A stretch of DNA of 10,000 bases from the NCBI RefSeq assembly GCF_000188695.1, contig NW_004754926.1, positions 347,523 through 357,522 of the forward strand, given 5' to 3'. Under the pieces are notes generated by a model that saw nothing but the letters and a program-made list of their open reading frames with translations, did not search any database and had not been told where the DNA came from. Below, piece after piece: positions 1 through 8,712 of this stretch. Numbering within the stretch: position 1 is the stretch's first letter; each line of letters begins with the position of its first letter. Origin of the DNA: Salpingoeca rosetta (Eukaryota > Opisthokonta > Choanoflagellata > Craspedida > Salpingoecidae). The translations under genes were made by a program, and so were the position numbers.

Positions 1-1405
1 TGAAGACCTCTTGGAAAAGGTGTGTGTGTATGTGTGTATGTGTGTGTATGCGTGTGTATGCGTGTGTATGTGTATGTATGTGTGTGTGCGTGTGTGTGTG
101 TGTTGTGTGTTGTGTGTGTGTGTATGCGTGTGTGTATGTGTGTGTGCGTGTGTGTGAATGCGCTGCGAGGCTCGCGTGTGGGAGAACTGCACGCCCACTT
201 CCCTCCGTGCTCCATCTCACTCTCCTCCACATCCTCCCATACACACACACACACACACATACACACACACGTACACATACACATACACACACACATGCAC
301 ACACACATGCACAGATTCAACGTGAAGCGTCGCACCCTTTGCACCGGTTCTTGCGGTGCCCCACATGTACGGAGATTGTGGCCCATTGCGCGTATCAGGA
401 TTGGCTCGGCAGCAAGGACGAGGAATGCCACCTATCCCTCTGCAAGCTCTATTCCTACGCGCCCGACTCTGAAGTGTAAGCACGCATGCACTCCACTCAT
501 GCGAGTTGACGCCTTGCTGCGACCCTCTTGTTCCATGATGGCTGAACACCTATTTGATTCACACCAGCAGGTCTAACCTCCGGTCCTTCACGTCCGCACG
601 TACATGCACTTACAACTGCAGGGAGGCTGAGCGCTTGCCGCCGCTGTTCATCAATGGCAAGAAGCCGGAAGAAAAGCCAAGGTGGCAACTGGCTCATGGC
701 ATTGGACCAAAGACGCTGGAAGTTGACAGGTCAGGGAAGAGAGTGGTGTTGCATGCATTGTATGGCGTAGTACACCGCGATGAGCAACCACACACACACA
801 CTCACACACACACTCACCACACACACACACATATACACACATACACACCACACTCACACACACTCACACACACACACTCACACACACATACACAACCACA
901 CTCACTCACTCACACACTCACTCACACACTCACGCACACGCCACACCCCTGCCCTCACGCGTTCGCCACAGGTCGCGCAGTGGCCGCTTGCACCGCCCGT
1001 CGCTGAAGCAGTTTGGCATCACCGGTCCGCGCATCCCTGCCGTGGAAGATCCAGCCAGTTTCGAATACACCATCGAAAGCATCTACTCTCTGTGCGTTGC
1101 GCTCAGTGCGTGTGCGCGCGCGCGTGCGTGTGTGTATGAAGTGTTTGACAACTGCGGTTCACTGCGTACACTTCGAAGACTTCCTCCAACCGCACACACA
1201 CACACATGCACACACACACACCTGCACACACACACACACCAACTCACGCATGCGCGAGATGTCCACATCACCGTGCAGGGCGGAGCATCCTGCTCGGCTG
1301 GAGGCAGCGCTGCCACTCCTGGAGAAGAACAAGCCGCTCATCCACGCGTGGGACAATATCTCCAGCGATCCCATGATCACTGGCGAGGCAGAGGACACAG
1401 CTTAG
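1..1405 (+). CDS. 3' part of an unrecognised multi-exon gene (partial, Cys/His-rich protein)
   Basis: I do not recognise this family. The model joins 1-19, 315-475, 622-729, 972-1091 and 1279-1405, giving 177 residues and ending at TAG 1403-1405; the 5' end lies before base 1. Phases agree at every junction: phase 0 at the first, phase 2 at the other three. Splice ends are AAAAG|GTGTGT...CACAG, GAAGT|GTAAGC...CTGCAG, GACAG|GTCAGG...CCACAG and CTCT|GTGCGT...GTGCAG. Exon 2 holds CPTC, then AHC, then ECHLSLC, a possible metal-binding cluster. Later short motifs are PPLFINGKKP, HRPSLKQFGITGP, FEYTIESIYSL and IHAWDNISSDP. The segment looks soluble, with no membrane helix. The open frames through the TG/CA tracts in the same region are repeat translations, not coding. 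The exon model is fairly secure; the function is unknown. Confidence 0.62.
21..165. repeat. (TG)n tract at the donor end of intron 1 of the 5' gene
   Basis: An imperfect TG microsatellite with TATG and TGCG interruptions. It begins with the GT splice donor that follows AAAAG at 15-19, so the donor is the first repeat unit. The same intron has a CA tract at its 3' end. Confidence 0.9.
239..313. repeat. (CA)n tract at the acceptor end of intron 1 of the 5' gene
   Basis: A CA-rich microsatellite with occasional TACA and ATGCA interruptions. It runs into the acceptor CACAG at 310-314. It is complementary in sequence to the TG tract earlier in the same intron. Confidence 0.88.
786..958. repeat. 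(CA)n / (CACT)n tract in intron 3 of the 5' gene
   Basis: Imperfect CA and CACTCA repeats fill most of the intron between the exon ending at 729 and the exon starting at 972. The tract leads into a pyrimidine-containing CCACAG acceptor. Confidence 0.88.
1104..1243. repeat. TG/CG tract followed by CA tract in intron 4 of the 5' gene
   Basis: The donor half (about 1104-1136) is TGTGCGCG-rich and could have Z-DNA character. The acceptor half (about 1190-1243) is CA-rich. The TG-then-CA order matches intron 1 of the same gene. Confidence 0.8.
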
Positions 1406-1702
1406 CCATTCAGCAGCTTGTGGTTCGCGCGTTTGCGTCATGCCCTTGTCTGCCATACACACTAACATACATACCTACGTGCACGCACGCACAAGCGCGC
1501 ACACACATACACACACTCTCTCTTTGGCTCCATCTGTCTCTCTACTTGCTTGTGTTACATGCCATATGGCCTGCCTCGCCCCTCTCCGTCACGCCTTTGC
1601 TTGCTTGCCAACTCCCCTTATTTGAACTGTTCAATCATAACGAAGTCACGCGCCACTGGTTGGTCATTCAATACATGCAACCTTGAGCCTAATCCAAAAC
1701 AC

Positions 1703-1754
1703 ACAAGAAGTCACACGGGTGCATCAACAAGAAGTCACACGGGTGCATCAACAA
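1703..1754. repeat. 24-bp direct tandem duplication
   Basis: Two exact copies of a 24-base unit (1703-1726 and 1727-1750) containing GAAGTCACACGGGTGCATCA, plus four bases of a third copy. It lies in the convergent intergenic region, just upstream of a CA tract, and is more complex in sequence than the surrounding microsatellites. Confidence 0.92.
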
Positions 1755-1761
1755 ACAACGC

Positions 1762-1807
<46 letters not shown>

Positions 1808-1888
1808 CACAACGCCACACACGCATGCACACACACACACATATGCACACACATGCACACACACACACACACAACACACACAACACAT
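1762..1888. repeat. Long (CA)n tract downstream of the TIR gene
   Basis: A near-pure CA run (about 1764-1805) is followed by CA interrupted by ATGCA and AACA units. It ends about 12 bases before the stop codon of the - strand TIR gene, so on that gene's transcript it would be a UG-rich 3' UTR or 3' flank. Confidence 0.9.
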
Positions 1889-1899
1889 CACATCACGTG

Positions 1900-4107
1900 C
1901 TACTTGAGAGATGCCAGCAGCGTGCGGGCAAGGTTGAGGATTGGAGCATCATCCCGGAAACGGTGAATGGCCTCGGTGGCCAGCTTGGCGGCTGTGGTGC
2001 GGACACATTGCCAGTCTTGTCGCTGTTGTTGCTGCTGTTGCATGATGGGTACGAGGGTGGTGAACACAGACAGTGAGGCAACGTGCACACTTCTGCTGCG
2101 CTGGTGGTGGAGCGCTGTGGCAATTGCAGCGCTAGCTACATCACCACTCCAGTCACAAACAATTGCGGTGGTGCGTGCTGCAGCTGCCGTTTTGCCCGCA
2201 CCCACAGCACCGCCACTGCTGCTGTCGCTGGTGGTACTTGTGCTCTTGCCACGAATGCAACCTAGGATACGCTTGAGAAGAGTGCTGATGCAGTGGCAGG
2301 CAGCACGCGCGATGCTGGCGTTGTCCTTGTGCTGCTGCAATGCCTCTGTCATCACCTCAACCCCGCCCAGATCAACCACGCTGGACACAGTGCTGGCACA
2401 CCGACGCATGAGCTTGGCCAGCACTTTGCACCCAGCCCGTTGAATGGCTGGCACGCTCGAGTGCGTGTGCATTGCCGTGATGATGGCTGCATAGCCGCCC
2501 TTTGCCACCATGTGGTTGAGCACGATTGAGCCATCGCAACTGCTGTCATCGTTGTCGTCGTCACGGTCACCGTCAGCATCACGCACCAGCATATTCAGCA
2601 CCCCACACCCACATGTCTGGATACACTCGTCTCCTTGATGATGCCACATTACCATCAGCATCAGCGCAGGAACTTTGCGCAGAAGCACTTGCCGCACCTC
2701 CACCCAGCCATTGCCTGGGTCACTGCCAGCGGCGTCCTCGCTGTTGGTGTTGTTACTGTTGTCGTTGTTGTCAGACACGCTATTGGTAATGCTGCTGTTG
2801 TTGTTAGACACGTCACCAACAGCTACGGTCGGGGCTTTGGTTGTGCGTGTGTGCGCTCGCTGCCTGGATTGAGATGTGTGTCTTCGAACGACGCGCTCAA
2901 TGATGCAGCAGACGAGCCTCTGGGCTTCGTAATCGCCCGCATGCATGTGAGCGGCGTCGATGATGGTGTTGGTCGCATGTACATCCGCAGCCAGGGCATT
3001 GACGATGGTGCTGGGGCTCTCAATCATGCAGGCAACGATACCTGTCAGCGCTGTTGTCAGCGCTTCCGCCCGCTTAGCATACACAGCAGGTGGGTCGCAC
3101 AGGATGGAGCGAAGGCATTGCTGCGCAGCCCGCAACCCTTCACCCTGACTACCCGTGCTGTCATCGCCATCACCACCATTCACACCAGCTTCATCCACTG
3201 TGTTTTTCACGCCACCCCTTCCATCACAGACCCCTGTATCACCACCACCAGTGCCCCGCTCTTTGCTGCTGATGTCATCACAGCTGGAGCGGCTGCTGCT
3301 GTCGCTGTACTTCGGCAATCTCCTCCTTGTTGACGCTCTGGCTGTGGCCCTGGCTGTGGTTGGGGTGAGTGTGGCTCCTGGGTTCCAATAACCCATCGAC
3401 TCTGAGTACCGTGTGAGTTGAGAAGAGGCAGTCGCGCTTCCGACCTCACACTCATGCCCATGCGTTGCAGCCTGGCTGTGTCGGTGTGGAGTGGATGGGG
3501 CTGGGGACTGCTCTCCGCTCCTCGTTCTCGACACGTGCACTGCCACATCGTGGACGCGACTGGATGCACCGCTGACGAGATGCAAGATGCTGCAGATGAC
3601 TGCCTCTGGCGGCTCAGGCTTCCACAGGGTCAAGGTGGACACGGAGGACGAGGATGAGAATGCTGAGACGCTTGTTGTTGAAGACGACAGTGCTGTCATC
3701 GACGCGCACGCGCGGAGCGTGGCATACTGGTACTGGGGGAACCAGATACCAGAGTGGTGCTGAGAGCGCGTGAGCAGGTTCTGAGTGCTAATGTACTTGA
3801 AGTTGTGGCACATGTGGATCAGCAGCACCCGCTTCTGCTCCTTAATGATGAAGCTCAGCTCGTCGTGCATGCTGAACAGCTCTGCGGTGCGCTTGCCGTA
3901 CAGCTTCGTGCCCAGGACCACGATGAGGTCGGCGTTGCGAATGTGGTCCTGGGTCAGGTCTGCAACACGCGCATCGTTGCGGGTGGCTGGGCTTAAGGCC
4001 ACATGGTCGATACCGTGCGCTTGCAGTCTCTGTCGAAGTGCAACTGCCTCCCGTGCACCCTCAATTGACTGGAATGAAATGAAGATGCGAGGTCCTGGTG
4101 AGGGCAT
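1900..4107 (-). CDS. TIR domain - linker - armadillo-repeat protein, intronless (735 aa)
   Basis: The likely start is ATG at 4107-4105 (A at -3), directly before the TIR fold. The frame is open further upstream to a GTG, which is an unlikely eukaryotic start. TIR, about residues 7-180: RIFISFQS (beta A, 7-14), ADLIVVLG (59-66), then HDELSF (81-86) with Glu83 as the candidate NADase glutamate, RVLLIHM (93-99) and GIWFPQ (120-125). A Ser/Thr-rich insert (about 138-160) precedes WKPEPPEAVICSIL, which resembles the last TIR helix. Residues 185-320 are Ser/Gly/His-rich and probably disordered. ARM-like helices occupy about 325-410 and 470-735, separated by an Asn/Ser-rich linker (434-458). The clearest repeats are KGGYAAIITAM...VLAKLM and LGGVEVMTEAL...ISTLL. 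TIR proteins commonly act in immune scaffolding or NAD+ cleavage; ARM repeats mediate binding or autoinhibition, as in SARM1. The specific function is inference. Confidence 0.85.
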   Translation of the reverse strand: MPSPGPRIFISFQSIEGAREAVALRQRLQAHGIDHVALSPATRNDARVADLTQDHIRNADLIVVLGTKLYGKRTAELFSMHDELSFIIKEQKRVLLIHMCHNFKYISTQNLLTRSQHHSGIWFPQYQYATLRACASMTALSSSTTSVSAFSSSSSVSTLTLWKPEPPEAVICSILHLVSGASSRVHDVAVHVSRTRSGEQSPAPSTPHRHSQAATHGHECEVGSATASSQLTRYSESMGYWNPGATLTPTTARATARASTRRRLPKYSDSSSRSSCDDISSKERGTGGGDTGVCDGRGGVKNTVDEAGVNGGDGDDSTGSQGEGLRAAQQCLRSILCDPPAVYAKRAEALTTALTGIVACMIESPSTIVNALAADVHATNTIIDAAHMHAGDYEAQRLVCCIIERVVRRHTSQSRQRAHTRTTKAPTVAVGDVSNNNSSITNSVSDNNDNSNNTNSEDAAGSDPGNGWVEVRQVLLRKVPALMLMVMWHHQGDECIQTCGCGVLNMLVRDADGDRDDDNDDSSCDGSIVLNHMVAKGGYAAIITAMHTHSSVPAIQRAGCKVLAKLMRRCASTVSSVVDLGGVEVMTEALQQHKDNASIARAACHCISTLLKRILGCIRGKSTSTTSDSSSGGAVGAGKTAAAARTTAIVCDWSGDVASAAIATALHHQRSRSVHVASLSVFTTLVPIMQQQQQQRQDWQCVRTTAAKLATEAIHRFRDDAPILNLARTLLASLK

Positions 4108-4875
4108 CGTTCCAAGAGAAGAAGAGGTCTGATGGATGACTATGAAAAGAGTCCTTGCTGCGCACAAAGGGAGCGGCTGTGGTCTGGCCTGGTGAGCAGG
4201 GTAGTGGGGTTGTGAAAGCAGCGTGCTGTGGTGCTGCTGTTGTGCTTGCTGTTGTGCTGTGGTCTGGCTCACATGCACTCACGCTGCAGTCGAGTGCACG
4301 CTGATTGAAATGCGCAGCATGCTGCTGTCGCCTTCACACACCAGACCTCCTGTTGTCCCCCTTCCTCGTTGCCTCGCTACCTCGAGTGCTGCTGCACTCT
4401 CAACGCCTTGAACAGGCCTGTGTGTGGCAGGTCGGCGAGGACGTGCAGCATGAAATCGCACCTATCAAGGCCCAACGCGAGAAGCACGCAAACTTGAGCG
4501 AGGCTTGCATACTTGCACGGCATTCTTCCCAAAATGACTGCTCATGACGTCCTCGGCCTTACGTTCGCGACGCTAACATTTACGTACTTTGGGTGGGAAA
4601 TGTGCAATGTAAACAGGTAACGACAATGAGAACCTAACGCAAGGAACTGTACGACGAGGATATGGTTGCAGTGGTCACATGTTGTTGTGTGATATGAGAC
4701 CCCAACACGTCATAACGTCACGCCATCAAACAAGGGCAGAGTGCACGGATTTCCAGTCGTCGGCCGTCATGTGTGGGGGGATTGGCGTTGATGCTGACGA
4801 AGCGGCAATCGAAGCACGGCCAGAGTTGTCCTCCTCGTTCCACCTGTTTGGTGTTGGTGTCACATCACGTGTCAA
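4108..4875. promoter_or_regulatory. Upstream region of the TIR-ARM gene and 3' flank of the GPR155-like gene
   Basis: 768 bases with no gene I can support. It must hold the promoter and 5' UTR of the - strand TIR-ARM gene and the 3' flank of the GPR155-like gene. On the - strand, pyrimidine-rich TTTTCATAG (near 4141-4149) and CCATCAG (near 4128-4134) just upstream of the start could be acceptors of a 5' UTR intron. TGACGT half-sites occur at 4545-4550 (+, within TGACGTCC) and, as ACGTCA, at 4707-4712 and 4715-4720. No clear TATA box or AATAAA signal was seen. Short open frames here lack domain features. Confidence 0.4.
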
Positions 4876-5405
4876 TCAATGTTTGTGGTTGGTGCGATGC
4901 GTCAGTGCAATGTTCAACAGGCAGACGTCAATGATTAGAAGAAGGTTGGTTCTCCACACACCGGCAGAGCCAAAAGAGATGGAGGGCGTGCACGATGCCT
5001 CGCTGCAGTGCATGCCTTCGTACCGGTAGAAGTAGTGTGCGTCATGGAAGTGATGTTCCTGCGTCACATGGCTCAGCACACCGTGGGCAACCAGTGCCCT
5101 ATGCAAGCAACGTGAAACAGAAGGGGGGGGGGAGGAGGGGAAGATGTTGGTGATATTGTGACGACACGGAAGAGACAGGGATACACAGAGAGTCATATTC
5201 TTCCCCCCCCCCCAAACACGCACGGTCATTATCACCACGTCAGCAGATGCACACACCTTCCAATGCGGCTAGCGTGTTGTTTGGAGGATGCGATCTTTGT
5301 GTCACAGAGATGGGTGACAAGTTCCGATCCCACCAGAACACCGTTGTACTTGCGTAGTCGGTGTGTCCTCGTCCCAATGAGCTCATCCCGGGTCGCAGCC
5401 AGCGC
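4876..5405 (-). other. DEP domain and C-terminal tail (exons 5405-5257 and 5098-4876)
   Basis: The DEP core spans both exons, which join in phase 2 (GGAAG|GTGTGT...TTGCATAG|G). Key strings are HRLRKYNGVLVGSELVTHLC, then ALVAHGVLSHVTQEHHF and HDAHYFYRY. These correspond to the helical GS-LV-WL and hairpin GVI-HV-----F-D----YRF elements of DEP domains. DEP domains bind membranes or receptor partners; in GPR155 it is the C-terminal cytosolic module. After YRY the frame runs another 45 or so codons to TGA 4878-4876, including a hydrophobic NLLLIIDVCLLNIAL stretch with no counterpart I recall in the human protein. Confidence 0.85.
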
Positions 5406-5450
5406 CTATGGTTGCCGCACATGCCACAACACATGTTAGTGAAACAACCA

Positions 5451-5501
<51 letters not shown>

Positions 5502-6087
5502 CACACACAAGCAAGCAAACTTGCACATTCACAAACGCGTGCCACATAGACACACACACACATACACAGAGACACACACCTGGCGCATGCCCCGGACGTC
5601 GAGCACATCGTTCAGGGCCTGGTCCGTATCCAGGACTGCGACCTCCTCTGTGCCGTAGATGACAGAGCGCACGCGTGCTTCGATGCGGTTGTACACGCGT
5701 CCAATGACGGCAAGCAGGTCACCACGTGTTCCCAGCGCAAGGAAGAGAACCACGCCCTGTGCGTTGAGCAGTGCGTAATCGAGAAACAGCACCTCAAAGT
5801 AGATGCCAGATGTCTGCCATGTCCATGTGTATGCAAGTGTGGGCACAACAAGGCAAATTGCAGATGTCATAACCGTGGAATGATGGCGCGCGCGGGAGCA
5901 CACGGAGGCATCACAAGCATGATCAGGCATGCACAGGTTCACCATGGAAAAGCACGCACATCCATACACGCAAAGATGAACATACCACACATCACAACGC
6001 ACCCTGCCGTTGGTCAGCACCCACAAGCAGGAGCACATGCCAAGTAGGGATGACAAGGCTGCAGTGCGAAACAGTTGAACACAACAC

Positions 6088-6174
<87 letters not shown>

Positions 6175-7451
6175 GGACAGCGGCCGAGGGGAGGGGGGGG
6201 GGTTAGCCACCAAGTAATTGGTGAGCTCATGACGCGTCACACACCAATCACAAATGAGCATTAGCTCGTATGTTGTCCTCGCAAGCACCGTCGCACAGGA
6301 GGTGTGGAGGAGCAACACACAGCCGCGCTCTTACCCCAGTAGCTGAGAACAGCAAGATGGCGCAAGCCCATTGGTGACGCAGGTGCAACCTGTGTCGACA
6401 AGGGGTGGGCAATTTGTTACCCGCAGCAACAGCAGCAGCAACAGCAGCAGCAACAGCAGCAGCAGCAGCGTGAGGACAACACATCAGCTCGACATAGCAC
6501 TCAAGCCCAACCTCAAACGTCAAGAACACACACAGACACACAGACACACAGACACAGACACACAGACACACACACACATACACACACACACAAAGACACA
6601 CACACAAAGACACACACAAAGACACAAAACAGACAGATGTCCGGGTTATCTGTACACACAACAGGCGCGCGAATACAAGCCACGCACGTCACTCTCAGAT
6701 GTTTGTGAAACGGCAAAATTGGTGCCGCCGCTGTCTCCCGTGGCGTTGATGGATGATCTTGTGCGTTGGCCCAGCAGCAGTGGTTGTGTTTCGTCATCTC
6801 CTGTCCCACCACTGTCGCTGCTGTGGCGATGGGTGTGCGCACGTCTCGAGGTGCTGGGCTGTCCGCCGTTCGTGTCATCGAGCGGAACACCGTTCACTGT
6901 GATCACGACTTGCGCTTCAGTCCCTGCTGATGTGTCTGGACACTGGCAGCAGTTGGCGCACGCACCGTGTTGCATACCACTGGCGGCGTTGTGCGCGCCA
7001 CAGGAGTGTCCCCTCTCACACGTCATGCGTCTCGTCGTCGTTGTCGGTGTTGGTGGGGGCAATGATCGCGCCGAACGGCTGTTGTGCATGTGTGCGGCAT
7101 TGTGTTGCATGCGTGTGTGTGCATGTTTGTGTGAACGTGCGTGTGTGTGTGTGCGTGTGTGTATGTGTGTGAGAATGTATGTTTGTGTATGTGCGACCGG
7201 ACATGCAAAAGTCCAGGGCGATGAACAGAGTGGCACCCACGGTGAAGCCGTGAGCCCGCATGAGGAAAGCCCTGGTTCAAGCTTTGTGCACATCGTCGCT
7301 GTCGTGTCGCACCTTCGATGCCGCCCGAGCGAAAGGATGATATAGACCAGCGACAGCGTGCATAGGCACAGGATCGTCAGGGCGGTGTAAAACGATGCAG
7401 TGCCTGCAAGCAAACTGCAGGTGATGCCTTTTCCCGGTGCTGTCATGACAC

Positions 7452-7512
<61 letters not shown>

Positions 7513-8642
7513 AACGTGTGCACAAACGAATCAGTCAGGCCAGGATTGAGTGAGCAGTTAAATGCAATGCACCACAGGCATCACACGGCACAGCACGTGG
7601 GTGCTGCGATGGTATCAAGGCTGATGCAGATCAACGGCACGCACAGCCAGACGTACAAATGGTTGGTTCGATGAGAAAGACCAAGCCAACCAATAAAAGT
7701 GGTAAGCACTGCAGCATGCGGGCACGCATACAGCGAGGGTGTGAGTGAAAGGTTTGTGTTTGCGTGCGTCTGCGAGAGGGAAAGAGAGTGCGCGCGCGTG
7801 TGTGTGTGCGCGCGTGTGTGCGTGTGTGCGCATGGGAAGATGGTACAGTGGGCGTCGTAATGAAAACATCACATGTGGTGCGTGGACAAGTGCGAGTTGG
7901 CAGTTTGAGATCTTACAACGCTGATGCCAATGGTCGTGGTTGAGGAGCACGCACGAAGGCGGAAGCGAACAGAGTTCTTAGCCAGCGCCAGCTGAGAGGC
8001 AGGGGGCAAGTGGATACACAACGCATTGTAGGGTACACGTGGGCTTGAGCATTGCAGGACAACGACAAAGAACCCGGGGGTGACGAGCACAAGGCACAAG
8101 GAGACCAAGCAACTGCATGTGCATACATATGGGTACAAGCACGCACGCCTGAACACATGCATGTGCAAACATGTACACAGACATACATTCGCACTGGCGC
8201 TTACAAGGTGAAAGCCAATGACAATGGCGGTGATGCGCGTTGCGAAGATGAAGAACCAAGAAGCGGAAAAGCGGAGGTCGGATCCAAGCGTCTACCCAAG
8301 CAGCAGGTTGGTGCGCAATTGCATCATGTCAGTCAGCAACAACATCATGCTCTCCCCAGCACGAGACTGACGAGTGTGTGCGAGACTTAGGCGGGCACAT
8401 ACACTCACACACACGCACACACACAGCCGCAAAGGCAAGCAGCACATGAACACCCTCTCCCTCCCCACATGTGCGAAGAGACTCACAGGGCTGTCGATGG
8501 TGCACGTGTTGGCGGTGATGCCGAGGCCAACACACAGCACGGCAAACAACACATACAGGCGGTCGATGGTGCGGGAGAACCTGGAGCAGAGATGACGCCA
8601 CGAGCAATACGGAACGCAATGCAGAGCACCACGTGCCAACAA

Positions 8643-8712
<70 letters not shown>

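Larger units (their letters stand above)
1406..1899. other. Intergenic region between convergent genes
   Basis: This lies between the stop of the + strand gene (1405) and the stop of the - strand TIR gene (1900). It holds a short CA tract near 1497-1519, a pyrimidine-rich stretch near 1517-1620, a 24-bp tandem duplication and a long CA tract. No canonical AATAAA was seen for either gene; an AATAAG-like string on the - strand near 1617-1622 is weak. I see no coding exon here. Confidence 0.6.

Noticed and set aside
22..576. Long open frames made of Cys-Val or Thr-His repeats, here and at most TG/CA tracts
   Set aside because: They are translations of dinucleotide repeats, which lack stop codons in most frames. 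They overlap the splice-defined introns.
1967..3391. Several + strand open frames opposite the TIR-ARM gene
   Set aside because: Antisense shadows of a GC-rich coding region. They are low-complexity and lack domain features.
4108..4278. N-terminal extension of the TIR-ARM protein from a GTG at 4278
   Set aside because: GTG is not a normal eukaryotic start. The extension is Gln/His/Pro-rich without a domain, and the ATG at 4107 lies just before the TIR fold.
4305..4547. Open frame of 80 codons on the + strand upstream of the TIR-ARM gene
   Set aside because: No domain, no membrane helix, no good splice partners and no recognisable similarity; it lies in the probable promoter region.
6335..6389. 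Alternative frame of the short exon reading HLRHQWACAILLFSAT
   Set aside because: It looks like a membrane helix, but its phase does not join to the next exon at 6058. The frame with GLRHLAVLSYWG joins on both sides.
7200..7268. A hydrophobic - strand stretch (GFTVGATLFIALDFCMSG) that looks like an extra membrane helix
   Set aside because: It could be spliced in with a roughly 45-base intron (GTGCGA...ACCAG) in correct phase, but its outgoing phase then fails to match the linker acceptor at 7079. It would also add an eighth GPCR-like helix. I kept it as intron, with some doubt.
8292..8395. Open frame with SMMLLLTDMMQLRTNLLLG before a TAG on the - strand
   Set aside because: The TAG at 8294-8292 is best read as the AG acceptor of the exon starting at 8291, which joins in phase 0 to the exon ending at 8487. 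The upstream stretch is then intron.
8644..8712. Regular short repeats that might suggest a CRISPR array or satellite
   Set aside because: The units are 4 bases with no spacers, so this is a plain microsatellite; the context is a eukaryotic intron.
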